A DNA stretch of 64,000 bases from JAGHAJ01 sp964559865 [NCBI: uncultured Synergistota bacterium] (lineage in GTDB: Bacteria; Synergistota; JAGHAJ01). Below are positions 46,123 through 55,269 of this stretch, piece by piece. The notes under the pieces are model-generated. The model was given only the letters and a program-made list of their open reading frames with translations, ran no database searches and was not told where the DNA came from. The position numbers and the translations under genes are program-made. Positions within the stretch are counted from its first letter, which is position 1; each line of letters begins with the position of its first letter. The stretch is from NCBI GenBank assembly GCA_964559865.1, contig CAZLJD010000015.1, positions 57,179 through 121,178 of the forward strand. Direction: 5' to 3'.

Positions 46123-47098
46123 AGAGGCTTCATTCTACGAAAAGGAGAAAGACGGCGTAAGGTGTCTTTTGTGTCCACACAGGTGCTTTATACCCGAGGG
46201 CAAAGAGGGTATATGCAAAGCAAGGTTTAACAAAGGTGGCGTACTCTACACCAAGATATACGGTGCAGTCTCTTCCATTGCTATGGATCCCATTGAAAAG
46301 AAACCACTCTACCACTTTCACCCGGGCAGTGGTATCCTCTCCATAGGAACTATATTCTGCAACTTCTCATGTAGATTTTGTCAGAACTGGCAGCTCGTTG
46401 AGGCAAAGGTAGATGTAGAATACATATCGCCGGAGCAGATCGTAGAACTCGCACTAAGGCACAAAAGTATAGGCATAGCCTACACATACTCAGAGCCTAT
46501 TATATGGTACGAGTATGTTAGAGATACAGCAATCCTTGCGAAGGAAAGGGGCTTGAAGAATGTGCTCGTTACGAATGGATTTATAGAAGAAGAGCCTCTG
46601 AAAGAACTACTGCCATACATAGACGCTATGAATATAGACCTCAAATACTTCGACGACCAGACATACAGGAGACTCAGTGGTGGCAGACTTAAGCCCGTCT
46701 TGAAAACCATAGAGATAGCAAGTCAGCAAACACACATAGAGGTAACCAACCTCGTTATAACCGGGGTAAACGATCAGCAAGAGATGTTCGCAAAGCTGGT
46801 GGACTGGCTGAGCAACATATCCAGGGATATACCGCTACATCTTTCGAGGTACTTTCCAATGTACAAGTTTAGTAATCCACCAACGCCCTTTGACACACTG
46901 AGAAGATTTTACGAAATAGCAAGCAAAAAACTCAATTACGTGTACGTGGGCAACATACTCTGGGAAGAAGGAGAAAGTACATACTGCAAGGGGTGCAAAA
47001 AACCCATAATCGTAAGGGACGGCTACTTCATCAAGGAATATCACTTAAAAGGAGACAGGTGCGAATTTTGTAACGCACAGAACAACATCGTCGTATAA
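46082..47098 (+). CDS. AmmeMemoRadiSam system: radical SAM enzyme
   Basis: 338 residues. The radical SAM cluster motif CxxxCxxC is CNFSCRFC near residue 90. An amino-terminal cysteine group (CLLCPHRC, with GICKARF) and a carboxy-terminal one (CKGCKKPI and CEFCNAQ) add further metal sites. The family is related to pyruvate formate-lyase activating enzymes and always travels with AMMECR1 and Memo-like genes. The only ATG (46082) lies inside the AMMECR1 gene. Confidence 0.88.
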   Translation: MLRYTGLQSQDTIKEASFYEKEKDGVRCLLCPHRCFIPEGKEGICKARFNKGGVLYTKIYGAVSSIAMDPIEKKPLYHFHPGSGILSIGTIFCNFSCRFCQNWQLVEAKVDVEYISPEQIVELALRHKSIGIAYTYSEPIIWYEYVRDTAILAKERGLKNVLVTNGFIEEEPLKELLPYIDAMNIDLKYFDDQTYRRLSGGRLKPVLKTIEIASQQTHIEVTNLVITGVNDQQEMFAKLVDWLSNISRDIPLHLSRYFPMYKFSNPPTPFDTLRRFYEIASKKLNYVYVGNILWEEGESTYCKGCKKPIIVRDGYFIKEYHLKGDRCEFCNAQNNIVV

Positions 47099-47142
47099 GC
47101 AAGGTCAGATCGATGTCTAAAATCTTGTGAGGAGGGGATAGC

Positions 47143-47769
47143 GTGGAATTCAAGAAGATGACGATTGAAGAGTTTATCAAGGAACTGGCATCAAATTCTC
47201 CTGCACCGGGAGGAGGAACGGCAGCAGCTCTTGGTGGAGCAATGGGTATATCTCTGTTCGAAATGGTAGCAAACCTCACCATCGGAAAGAAGGGATTTGA
47301 ATCGGTGAGGGACCAGATGCAAAGCAGAGTAGAGGAATTTAGCGAAAAAAGAGGAAAACTGCTCGAACTCATGGACACAGACACGGAGGTGTTCAACGAG
47401 TTTATGGCAGCACTGAAGCTCCCCAAAAACACAGAGGAAGAAAAGACAATTAGAAGACAAAAGATGCAGGAAACACTGAAGAAAGCAGCACAGGTACCAT
47501 TAACAGTAGCAAAGGAGATACTCTCCACGCTTAAAGAAGGCAGGTTCATGGCAGAAAACGGTAACCCCAATGCCATAAGCGATGTAGGAGTTGGTGCACT
47601 CTTTGCAGAAGCTGCAATAAGGTCTGCAATATACAATGTGTTTATAAACCTCTCGTCCATCAAAGACGAAGAGTTTGTGAAGACATACAAAGAAGAAGCT
47701 GAGAAGATACTAAGTGAGGCTGCAGAAGTAAGTAAGTCCATCTTAAAAGAGGTGGAAGAAAAACTCTGA
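47143..47769 (+). CDS. fchA: Methenyltetrahydrofolate cyclohydrolase, FTCD carboxy-terminal family
   Basis: 208 residues of the formiminotransferase-cyclodeaminase carboxy-terminal family. The start MTIEEFIKELASNSPAPGGG followed by AAALGGAMG is diagnostic. As a free-standing protein it is usually the cyclohydrolase or cyclodeaminase of one-carbon folate metabolism. GTG start behind GGAGGGG. Folate context is supported by folB directly downstream. Confidence 0.85.
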   Translation: MEFKKMTIEEFIKELASNSPAPGGGTAAALGGAMGISLFEMVANLTIGKKGFESVRDQMQSRVEEFSEKRGKLLELMDTDTEVFNEFMAALKLPKNTEEEKTIRRQKMQETLKKAAQVPLTVAKEILSTLKEGRFMAENGNPNAISDVGVGALFAEAAIRSAIYNVFINLSSIKDEEFVKTYKEEAEKILSEAAEVSKSILKEVEEKL

Positions 47770-47786
47770 GCAGGAGGTTTAACGAG

Positions 47787-48167
47787 ATGGTAAAAGGGAA
47801 ACTATTTATTCAGGGTATGCTCTTTTACGCATACCATGGCAGGCATGAGGTAGAAAGGGAGCTCGGGCAAAAGTTTCTGGTGGACATGGAGGCGTTCCTC
47901 GATGTCTCAGAGCCATCTAAGACCGACGACCCCCACCTAAGCGTTGACGAGGTTGACATTTACAATACGGTAAAAGACATACTATTCAAAACGAAGTACA
48001 CTCTTACCGAAGGACTTGCCGTCAGGATTGCAAAGGAAATACTAAGAAAATTTCCAACTATCTCAAGCGTAAAGGTGAGAGTAAGGAAACCCAATCTACT
48101 GGTAAGCGGGCTTGTTGAGTATGCGGGGGTGGAGGTGGAACTAAATAGAGCTGATATTGAGTCATAA
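47787..48167 (+). CDS. folB: Dihydroneopterin aldolase
   Basis: 126 residues. The family pattern is KLFIQGMLFYAYHGRHEVERELGQKF at the start, then a central Y/V-DIYNTVKDIL region and the LTEGLAVRIAKEIL helix with the catalytic glutamate region. It cleaves dihydroneopterin in folate synthesis. The next gene begins 11 bases before its stop. Confidence 0.88.
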   Translation: MVKGKLFIQGMLFYAYHGRHEVERELGQKFLVDMEAFLDVSEPSKTDDPHLSVDEVDIYNTVKDILFKTKYTLTEGLAVRIAKEILRKFPTISSVKVRVRKPNLLVSGLVEYAGVEVELNRADIES

Positions 48168-48747
48168 GGTATGGCTCATACCAGTAATAGGAGCCTTCAT
48201 CGGTTGGATAACCAATGTCATCGCTATAAGGCTCCTATTCAGACCTTACAAACCCGTGAACATCCTTGGATTCAAAATTCAGGGTCTCCTTCCGAAGAGG
48301 CAGAAGGAGATCGCAGCAGCAGTAGGAGAAGTAGTAGAGAGTGAACTCGTTTCCATTGACAGTATAAAGAGGGTAATTGAGGAGAACAAAGTTGACAGAA
48401 GAATACTACGGAAGGTGTTCTACCTCATAAAAGAGCGAGTAGATGATAAACTACCCGTAATACTACCCTCCTCCCTGAAAAAGATGATAAGAGACTACAT
48501 AATGACACAAGCAAAAAGGGAGATAAGGGAGATCCTTCCGGACATAGCAAATGGAATGGTAAGAGAGCTCAAAGAACAGGTAAGTTTTAAAGGAATGGTA
48601 GAAAACAGGGTGAATGAGTTTGACTTCAAAAAGCTGGAAGAAATCGTGTTGAAAGTCAGCAAAAAAGAGTTGAGGTTCGTGGAGATCGCAGGGGGTATCC
48701 TGGGTTTTATCATAGGGCTTCTGCAGGTACTTCTGCTAAACTTATAG
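48157..48747 (+). CDS. DUF445-family membrane protein
   Basis: 196 residues with a membrane segment at each end (about 7-26 and 175-195) and the conserved FIGWITNVIAIRLLFRPY start and GLLPKRQKEIA block of DUF445. Function unknown. TTG start overlapping folB; the ribosome site is weak, so translation may be coupled. Confidence 0.82.
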   Translation: MSHKVWLIPVIGAFIGWITNVIAIRLLFRPYKPVNILGFKIQGLLPKRQKEIAAAVGEVVESELVSIDSIKRVIEENKVDRRILRKVFYLIKERVDDKLPVILPSSLKKMIRDYIMTQAKREIREILPDIANGMVRELKEQVSFKGMVENRVNEFDFKKLEEIVLKVSKKELRFVEIAGGILGFIIGLLQVLLLNL

Positions 48748-48814
48748 AGCGAAGGGAGATGATAAATTCCCTTACTTCACAAGCCCTACATGGGGCAGGT
48801 TATCTATCTCTGAA

Positions 48815-49246
48815 GTGGTAAGAAAGATCGTAGAGTACATGAAATCAAAAGAGGGAGAGTATAGACTTATCGTGGGAACAGATTCCCAAGAAACAGAAGA
48901 CAATGTAGTGTTCGTTACCGCCATCGTGTTACACCGAAAGGGGAAAGGGGGCATATACTTTTACAAGAAGGTAAGAAACGACGAAAAGCGAGAAATACAC
49001 CAGAGGATATTCTACGAAGCCTACCTCAGTCTGAATGTTGCCGGGAAGATACTGCTGGGCTTTAGCGAAATAGAGGGAGCAGCACCACCAGAGATAGAGA
49101 TACATCTTGATGTCGGAGGAAACGGCAAAACAAGGGACATGGTGCACTCCATCGTTGGGATGATAACTGGCAGTGGCTTTAAGGCATTCATAAAGCCGGA
49201 GGCGTTTGGCGCCACCAAGGTCGCAGACAAATACACAAAGAGTTAA
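48815..49246 (+). CDS. DUF458 (YkuK-like) protein with an uncertain or broken 5' end
   Basis: 143 residues from the first usable codon (GTG at 48815). The core (GTDSQETEDNVVFVTAIVLHRKGKGG, read from residue 20) is typical of the DUF458/YkuK family, which resembles RNase H-like folds; function is not established. In the same frame, bases 48764-48814 continue to encode residues that match the family's amino terminus (KFPYFTSPTWGRLSISEV), but no ATG, GTG or TTG precedes them. An ATG in another frame at 48759 would connect if one base were added in the AAA run. So the gene may carry a frameshift, a sequence error, or an unusual start. Confidence 0.7.
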   Translation: MVRKIVEYMKSKEGEYRLIVGTDSQETEDNVVFVTAIVLHRKGKGGIYFYKKVRNDEKREIHQRIFYEAYLSLNVAGKILLGFSEIEGAAPPEIEIHLDVGGNGKTRDMVHSIVGMITGSGFKAFIKPEAFGATKVADKYTKS

Positions 49247-49259
49247 AGGAGGATACTAC

Positions 49260-50570
49260 ATGGAAAACACCATAAACATAGGAATAATCGGAGTCGGAAC
49301 CGTTGGTTCCGGTGTGGTGAGTATGCTCACAGAACACAAAGAACTACTAAAGGCAAAGGTAGGCCTGCCCTTGAGAGTAACCAAGATGGTAAGCAGGAGC
49401 TTCAAGCTGGAAAGCCCAGTTGAAGGCATCTCCGTGGGCAAAGACCCTCGTGAGATCATAGAAGACCCCGAAATAGATATCGTGGTAGAGCTCATAGGAG
49501 GACTTGAGCCTGCGAAAAGTTACATATTAGACGCAATAACGAGAGGAAAAGCAGTAGTAACCGCAAACAAGCTACTTATATCACAGCACGGCTTTGAGAT
49601 ACTCAAGATAGCCTCCGAAAGAGGCGTACCAGTGGGGTTTGAAGGTAGTGTAGCTGGCGGTATCCCAATAATAAGGGTTATCAGAGACGCACTGATTGGA
49701 AACGAGATAAGTATGGTTCGTGGGATCGTAAACGGCACATGCAACTACATACTCACGAAGATGTTCAACGAGAAAAAAGAGTTTGAAACGGTACTCAAGG
49801 AAGCCCAAAGGTTAGGCTATGCGGAGAAAGATGCATCGCTGGATGTTGACGGAATAGATTCAGCCCACAAGATTGCTATCCTATCATTTCTCTCCTTTGG
49901 CACAGATACGAAGTTCAAAGATGTGTACTACGAAGGCATAACAGCACTCACTTACGGAGACCTACAGTACGCATTCGACATGGGACACAAGATCAAGCTC
50001 CTTGGAATAGCAGAGAAAGTAGGAGACAAACTCAGCCTTAGAGTGCACCCCGTTATGCTACCTAAAGACTCCATACTTGCAAAGATAGATGGCGTATACA
50101 ACGCAGTGGAGGTAATTGGAGACTACACTGGCCCCACTATATACATAGGAAAAGGTGCAGGCAGTAAGCCAACTGCCTCTGCAGTAGTTTCAGACATTGT
50201 GGACACCGCACGCTCTATATACCAGAAGAAAAAGACGAAAAAGGGCTTCGTCTTCCTTCCAAAGGTAACGGAACCAAACCTCATGGACATAAGTGAACTG
50301 CGCTCCAAGTACTACATAAGGCTGGAAGTGGTGGACAAGCCAGGTGTACTGGCTGCTATCTCAGGTATATTTGGTAATCACGACATAAGTTTGAAATATG
50401 TCCTGCAAATAGAGAGACACGAAGGTCAGACAGTTCCAATAGTGATAATGACTCACATATCAAAGGAGAAGAACATAAAGCAGTCTTTGAAGCTAATAGA
50501 AGGGCTTGAGGTGGTAACGAAAAAACCGGTAATGATAAGGGCAATGGACGACGAAACTCCAACAGGTTAA
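49260..50570 (+). CDS. hom: Homoserine dehydrogenase
   Basis: About 436 residues. The NAD(P) site is GIIGVGTVGSGVV at the amino terminus, followed by TANKLLIS, GSVAGGIPIIR and the catalytic region NGTCNYILTKM. A carboxy-terminal ACT domain (about 350-425) allows feedback control by an amino acid such as threonine. It makes homoserine for threonine, methionine and isoleucine. The ATG at 49260 follows AAAGGAGG, while an ATG 54 bases earlier lies inside the DUF458 gene. Confidence 0.95.
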   Translation: MENTINIGIIGVGTVGSGVVSMLTEHKELLKAKVGLPLRVTKMVSRSFKLESPVEGISVGKDPREIIEDPEIDIVVELIGGLEPAKSYILDAITRGKAVVTANKLLISQHGFEILKIASERGVPVGFEGSVAGGIPIIRVIRDALIGNEISMVRGIVNGTCNYILTKMFNEKKEFETVLKEAQRLGYAEKDASLDVDGIDSAHKIAILSFLSFGTDTKFKDVYYEGITALTYGDLQYAFDMGHKIKLLGIAEKVGDKLSLRVHPVMLPKDSILAKIDGVYNAVEVIGDYTGPTIYIGKGAGSKPTASAVVSDIVDTARSIYQKKKTKKGFVFLPKVTEPNLMDISELRSKYYIRLEVVDKPGVLAAISGIFGNHDISLKYVLQIERHEGQTVPIVIMTHISKEKNIKQSLKLIEGLEVVTKKPVMIRAMDDETPTG

Positions 50571-50624
50571 CAAAAGAGACAGAAGGGCTTCTCGGCATTT
50601 ACCCAAATATGCTACCAACACTCC

Positions 50625-50653
50625 TTGAAAGCCCACCAAAGTTGTGGTAAAAT
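50625..50653 (+). promoter_or_regulatory. Promoter for tRNA-Ala
   Basis: TTGAAA (50625-50630), a 17-base spacer and TAAAAT (50648-50653). Transcription should start near 50660, a few bases before the tRNA. Confidence 0.7.
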
Positions 50654-50663
50654 AACGGTGGTT

Positions 50664-50738
50664 GGGGCTGTGGCGCAGGGGGAGCGCGTTTCCTTCGCAC
50701 GGAAAAGGTCGCGGGTTCAAATCCCGCCAGCTCCACCA
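50664..50738 (+). tRNA. tRNA-Ala (anticodon CGC)
   Basis: A full cloverleaf: acceptor GGGGCTG pairs with CAGCTCC, with a G3-U70 wobble that is the alanine identity element. D arm GCGC/GCGC, anticodon arm TTTCC with loop TTCGCAC giving CGC at 34-36, variable region AGGTC, T arm GCGGG/CCCGC with TTCAAAT. The encoded CCA end is at 50736-50738. A run of eight T at 50740-50747 follows and probably ends transcription. Confidence 0.95.
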
Positions 50739-50739
50739 G

Positions 50740-50747
50740 TTTTTTTT
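50740..50747 (+). terminator. T-run after the tRNA gene
   Basis: Eight consecutive T begin two bases after the CCA end. There is no separate hairpin; the tRNA fold itself may serve as the stem. The run overlaps the stop codon of the convergent flgJ gene. Confidence 0.45.
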
Positions 50748-51024
50748 ATACCTTATCCTTGTACTGATTGTATATCAGTTCTGCAAGTCCCCACTTTCCA
50801 TTGTATGCCATAATCTTACCGTATTCAACATCAAGCATGCTCTTAAATATATCCTCTGCAAGCCCCTCTCCAAGTAGAGAGTCCTTTGGAACGGTCTTTC
50901 TCATCTCCTTTGCAAGTTCGTAGAAGAATATACTTTCAAAGTCTTTTGCCGCCTTTTTTAACCTTTTTAACTTATCCTCCTTAGTAAGAGGTTTCACATC
51001 CAAGGGAAAACGCATTATCTTCAT
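50746..51024 (-). CDS. flgJ: Flagellar rod-binding protein, FlgJ amino-terminal domain only
   Basis: 92 residues matching the rod-binding domain of FlgJ (KAAKDFESIFFYELAKEMRKT, then LGEGLAEDIFKSMLDVEYGK). The muramidase domain of enterobacterial FlgJ is absent, which is common outside gamma- and beta-proteobacteria. It overlaps flgI by 4 bases and is last in the flagellar operon. Confidence 0.85.
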   Translation of the reverse strand: MKIMRFPLDVKPLTKEDKLKRLKKAAKDFESIFFYELAKEMRKTVPKDSLLGEGLAEDIFKSMLDVEYGKIMAYNGKWGLAELIYNQYKDKV

Positions 51025-52109
51025 CGTATCACCAATTCCGCATGTAATGCCCCTGCTTGCTTTATCGCCTGCAGTATTGAGATAATGTCCCTTGGTGAAG
51101 CACCAACAGAGGCAAGGGCTTTCACGACATCACCAACATTACTACCCGCAGGGAACCTTACCACCTTGTTTGCACCTTGCTGGACAGAGACCTTCGGATA
51201 GTGAACTACCTTCGTCTTACCCTTTGAAAACGGCAATGGTTGAGATACCGCTGTATATGTATCCACCTTTATCGTTATGTTACCATGAGATATGGAAACT
51301 GCATCTATAGTAACATCTTTACCCACCACAATGGTGCCAGTTCTTTCATTTATGACCACCTTAGCCACAGTGTCAGGTGTGAGTTCCAAGTGGCCAACCA
51401 TAGCTATAAATGTAACGGGATTTCTCAGGTATCTGTAAGGAAGTCTGACAATCACCGTACCCGGATCTGGTGAACGGGCTATGTATCCGTACTTGTGGTT
51501 TATGACCCTCACTATCCGTGCTGCCGTGTTGAAGTCTGGATTTCTCAAAAGGAGAGTGAACTCCCTCCCCCTCAGAAATGTCGTTGGCACATCTCTCTCT
51601 ATTATTGCTCCCCCCGGTATAGAACCAACAGTTGGAACATTCTGCTGGGTCGTAGCACCACCCGTTCCTGCCTGATAGCCACCCACCGCCAAAGGACCTT
51701 GCGCAACAGCATACACCCTACCATTTGCAGCCTTCAAAGGTGTCTGGAGTAAGATACCACCCTCAAGAGATTTTGCATCACCAAGAGAAGAGACATTTAC
51801 ATCTATCCTCTGCCCGGGCCTGACAAATGGCGGGAGATTTGCAGTAACCATAACAGCTGCTATATTCTTAGCCTTTATCTGATCCTTTGCCACTGTAAGG
51901 CCAAAGTGCTTCACAAGGTTGGACATCATCTGCGACGATATAGGGGTCTTGTCACCTGTACCTTTCAGCCCCACGACGAGCCCTATACCCATAATCTGGT
52001 TCTCTCTAATACCAGCGATGTCGGTTATGTCCTTTATCCTCACCGCAGCAAAGACACCGGAAGACACCAGCAGCAAAAAGAAAACGGATACAGCAACTAT
52101 CCTCTTCAT
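51021..52109 (-). CDS. flgI: Flagellar P-ring protein FlgI
   Basis: About 362 residues with a signal peptide (about 1-21). Typical blocks are RIKDITDIAGIRENQIMGIGLVVGLKGTGD at the start (positions about 22-51), NIAAVMVTANLPPF, and GTIVVGKDV near the carboxy terminus. It forms the P-ring in the peptidoglycan layer. ATG chosen at 52109, 8 bases after GGGG. Confidence 0.95.
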   Translation of the reverse strand: MKRIVAVSVFFLLLVSSGVFAAVRIKDITDIAGIRENQIMGIGLVVGLKGTGDKTPISSQMMSNLVKHFGLTVAKDQIKAKNIAAVMVTANLPPFVRPGQRIDVNVSSLGDAKSLEGGILLQTPLKAANGRVYAVAQGPLAVGGYQAGTGGATTQQNVPTVGSIPGGAIIERDVPTTFLRGREFTLLLRNPDFNTAARIVRVINHKYGYIARSPDPGTVIVRLPYRYLRNPVTFIAMVGHLELTPDTVAKVVINERTGTIVVGKDVTIDAVSISHGNITIKVDTYTAVSQPLPFSKGKTKVVHYPKVSVQQGANKVVRFPAGSNVGDVVKALASVGASPRDIISILQAIKQAGALHAELVIR

Positions 52110-52120
52110 GACTCCCACCC

Positions 52121-52699
52121 CTAAAACAGTAAATTGAATATCTGCGTCAGTATTCCGGGTTTCTGCATCCTTCCGAGAGGACCTTTGCCTACATAGTGTA
52201 TCTCTGCATCGCTCAACTGGGTGGAATACACGGTATTGTCGGAAGATATGTCATCAGGCCTCACCATACCGGTAAGGATTATCTGGACCTTTTCCTTGTT
52301 GGCAATAATTGTGTGCCTTCCCTCTATCACATAGTTACCGTTGGGAAGAATCTTGATTATCTTGGCTGCAATTTTCGCCTTAAGCTCCCCTTTTCTTTCG
52401 TTCGTCCCATCACCGTTGTACTTGTTGTCACCCGAAACGCCAAATTCCGGTATGAGTTTAAAAAGTGGCCCCTTACCAGGACCTCCGCCTATCTTTACCT
52501 TCTTTTCACTTCCGGTAGTAACCTTCTGTGAGAACAGCGTGTTTTCGTCTATTATCACCGTAACGATGTCCCCAAGCCTGTGAGCTTTCCTGTCCGCATA
52601 AAGGTTACTGCCATCTTTCCAGAGAGAAGCTGCACAAACCACAGAAACGAAAGAGATAACAAAAAACAGCATCACAACTACAATTGTGACCCTCTTCAT
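52121..52699 (-). CDS. flgH: Flagellar L-ring protein FlgH
   Basis: About 192 residues. FlgH features are the signal segment, SLWKDGSNLYADRKAHRLGDIVTVIIDE, and GNYVIEGRHTI followed by LTGMVRPDDIS. It forms the L-ring in the outer membrane, so it supports an outer membrane here. A cysteine ends the signal segment (SVVCAAS), but the residues before it fit the lipobox poorly, so lipid attachment is uncertain. ATG at 52699, 9 bases after GGAGG. Confidence 0.93.
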   Translation of the reverse strand: MKRVTIVVVMLFFVISFVSVVCAASLWKDGSNLYADRKAHRLGDIVTVIIDENTLFSQKVTTGSEKKVKIGGGPGKGPLFKLIPEFGVSGDNKYNGDGTNERKGELKAKIAAKIIKILPNGNYVIEGRHTIIANKEKVQIILTGMVRPDDISSDNTVYSTQLSDAEIHYVGKGPLGRMQKPGILTQIFNLLF

Positions 52700-52718
52700 C
52701 GTCAAGCACCTCCCACAC

Positions 52719-53687
52719 TCAGTATACCCTTACGGTAGTTCCATCTACCACGACTCCCTGCACATCCCTGTGAGAGGTGAGGTTTCTAACTATTATCTTT
52801 TCCCCTACCTTGCCACTCTGCCTCGCCTTTCCCTTAGCAACCACAACTATCTTTCCCACAATGGAAACTATCCTAACAATGTCTCCTCTGTGTATGACCG
52901 GTGGAACATCTATCATCTGCTCAGTTATTACCGTACCCGGAAGGATCGTCCTCGTTGCCATCTTACCTACCACAAGGGAAGCAGACGATACCCCTTTGTG
53001 CCACCGTGTCACCCAGCTCTTGTAAACCTTCACATCAGAAGATCTTATTATCTGCCTCCACTTTATAAGTCTATTTGCGATGACGATCCTTTGCAAAAAA
53101 AATACTTCCACCCCAACATTCATAGCCCTCAACAGCCTGCCTCTGTGGAAGAAACCCACAGTGAAAAACCTCTTTCCACCCACAAACCAGTTATCCGTCC
53201 TGCCGTTTATTACCTCAACCGTTACCCTCTTGGAACTCACCACAACTGGCGGAACAGGAAGCAACTTTACCTTATACTCACTCCTCCGCAGAGGTATCAC
53301 CTTTGAAAGATACCTCAATACCGCATAATAGATCCTCCCTGCAGAGACCCTCGTGCCAGCATTCCTGATCAGTATAACAGAAGGCACCTTAAACACAACC
53401 TCTCTCACATCCACCGCAGACCTTAATACTGCCCTTCTTATCTCTTCGAAGCTAACTCTCTTAACCCCTCCTACCGGTGGAGAAACCCCCAACCTCAGAG
53501 AGGCAAGGGCAACCCTCTGTGACCTCGTACCCCCACTAATTTCTGCTATGTCTCCCAGCGTGTAGTAAACGCTGCCAACATCGGAGTGCGACCTTATATC
53601 GACGATCACGCTACCAACGGCAACACCGCACACCAAGAAAAGTAAAGAAACAACAACGAAAAGTGCACTACTACCTCTTAAGACCAT
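52719..53687 (-). CDS. flgA: Flagellar basal body P-ring formation protein FlgA
   Basis: 322 residues, signal peptide at the start, and the carboxy-terminal SAF-like half ([34 protein letters not shown]). FlgA is a periplasmic chaperone for P-ring assembly. The amino-terminal half is longer and less typical. Overlaps flgG by 17 bases. Confidence 0.88.
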   Translation of the reverse strand: MVLRGSSALFVVVSLLFLVCGVAVGSVIVDIRSHSDVGSVYYTLGDIAEISGGTRSQRVALASLRLGVSPPVGGVKRVSFEEIRRAVLRSAVDVREVVFKVPSVILIRNAGTRVSAGRIYYAVLRYLSKVIPLRRSEYKVKLLPVPPVVVSSKRVTVEVINGRTDNWFVGGKRFFTVGFFHRGRLLRAMNVGVEVFFLQRIVIANRLIKWRQIIRSSDVKVYKSWVTRWHKGVSSASLVVGKMATRTILPGTVITEQMIDVPPVIHRGDIVRIVSIVGKIVVVAKGKARQSGKVGEKIIVRNLTSHRDVQGVVVDGTTVRVY

Positions 53688-54459
53688 TTGCTATCCTCAG
53701 CATGTCATCTGCAGTCTGAATGGACTTAGAGTTGGACTCATAAGCCCTCTGTGCAGTGATAAGCTTAACCATCTCCTCAACGACTTGCACATTAGACGCC
53801 TCGAGAAAACCCTGACGCAGATTCCCCATACCGTTGGTACCCGGATTTGCAACTATGGGGGCACCTGAGGCATCTGTCTCCTTAAAGAGGTTATCCCCTA
53901 TAGCCTTTAATCCTGCCGGATTTACAAACCTTGCAAGTTGTATCTGCCCCACATTCTGAGCCGCTACCTGTCCCGGTATCTTCACCGAAACAACCCCTTC
54001 AGGAGAAATAGATATAGAGGTTGCATTCTGAGGTATCGTAATAGGTGGTTCTATAAAGTAACCATCAGATGTGACAATATTGCCATTCGCATCCAACTTG
54101 AAAGAACCGTCTCTCGTGTAGGCAACAGTCCCATCTGGAAGCGTCACCTGAAAGAAACCATCTCCCTCTATCGCAATGTCGAGCGGGTTCTCTGTCTGGT
54201 ATATGTTACCTTGCATGAACAACTTCTGCGTGGCAGAAGGTCTAACACCAAGACCTATCTGAATCCCGGTAGGGAGAGTCAACCCCGTAGCAACAGGTGT
54301 CCCTGCCTCTGCGGTAGTCTGATATATGAGGTCTTCAAACTCTGCCCTATTTTTCTTGAATCCCGTGGTATTTACATTTGCAAGGTTGTTCGAAATCGTA
54401 TCGATGTTGAGCTGCTGCGCCATCATACCAGAAGCTGCCGTCCACAACGCCCTAATCAT
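53671..54459 (-). CDS. flgG: Flagellar distal rod protein FlgG
   Basis: About 262 residues. Amino-terminal rod motif ([33 protein letters not shown]) and the carboxy-terminal [20 protein letters not shown] helix match FlgG. ATG at 54459 rather than one 9 bases upstream, based on the family start [11 protein letters not shown]. Confidence 0.95.
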   Translation of the reverse strand: MIRALWTAASGMMAQQLNIDTISNNLANVNTTGFKKNRAEFEDLIYQTTAEAGTPVATGLTLPTGIQIGLGVRPSATQKLFMQGNIYQTENPLDIAIEGDGFFQVTLPDGTVAYTRDGSFKLDANGNIVTSDGYFIEPPITIPQNATSISISPEGVVSVKIPGQVAAQNVGQIQLARFVNPAGLKAIGDNLFKETDASGAPIVANPGTNGMGNLRQGFLEASNVQVVEEMVKLITAQRAYESNSKSIQTADDMLRIANGLKR

Positions 54460-54483
54460 ACATACCACCCCTCAACAGGAATA

Positions 54484-55263
54484 TTAACCCGTCCTTGGTA
54501 TATTCGTTATTGCCTCCCTGAGAGTTTCATCGTTTGTAAGAACAACCCTTTGTCCCGCCTCAAACTGCCTATAAGCCTTTATCATGTTCACCATCTCATA
54601 AACAATGTTTACATTAGAGCCCTCAAGATAACCCTGCTTGATCACATAACCTTGGGCATCCACAGGCTCACCACTGTCTTTCGTCGCCTTATAAAGGTTA
54701 TCTCCTATTCTTTTCAGATAAGTAGGCGTCTTGAAGTCCACGACCCTCAGCCTGTCCACCTGCGTACCGTCTATAAAGACATCTCCAGCGCTGTCCACGG
54801 TAAACTTCGCACCAGAAGGCACTGATATAGGTCCTCCACTCCCAAGCACAACATATCCTTGATGAGTAACAAGTTGTCCATCTCGGTCAAGTGTAAAATT
54901 ACCAGCCCTTGTATAGTATTCATTGCCCTCTGCATCCTGAACGACGAAAAACCCATGTCCTTGAAGTGCAAGGTCAAAGCTATTACCCGTGTGATGAATA
55001 GGACCTTCACTCTTATCAAGGTATGTGCCGTTGACGACCGTTGCAAGTACCATACTCCCTATAATTTCCCTGTCTTTGGAGAACGGTGGAAACTCCCTCT
55101 TGTCGTTGTACCTCTCTATAAGCACCTCCGGAAACGAACGCACATCTATGTTCTCCTTCTTATAACCAACCGTGTCCACATTGGCAATGTTATTGCTCCT
55201 TACATCGATCTCCGCAGAGTTCACAAGCATACCAGAAGTAGCTATGTATAATCCCTTTATCAT
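54484..55263 (-). CDS. flgF: Flagellar basal-body rod protein FlgF-like
   Basis: 259 residues of the flagellar rod-hook family: GLYIATSGMLVNSAEIDVRS, SNNIANVDTVGYKK, and a carboxy-terminal EMVNMIKAYRQFEAGQRV helix. Position before flgG and shorter length fit FlgF, the proximal rod protein. It lies 7 bases from mreB. Confidence 0.88.
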   Translation of the reverse strand: MIKGLYIATSGMLVNSAEIDVRSNNIANVDTVGYKKENIDVRSFPEVLIERYNDKREFPPFSKDREIIGSMVLATVVNGTYLDKSEGPIHHTGNSFDLALQGHGFFVVQDAEGNEYYTRAGNFTLDRDGQLVTHQGYVVLGSGGPISVPSGAKFTVDSAGDVFIDGTQVDRLRVVDFKTPTYLKRIGDNLYKATKDSGEPVDAQGYVIKQGYLEGSNVNIVYEMVNMIKAYRQFEAGQRVVLTNDETLREAITNIPRTG

Positions 55264-55269
55264 CTCAAC

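Noticed and set aside
48759-48818. A 20-codon open frame starting ATG at 48759
   Set aside because: Too short and ends inside the DUF458 gene; more likely a remnant or frameshift sign than a gene.
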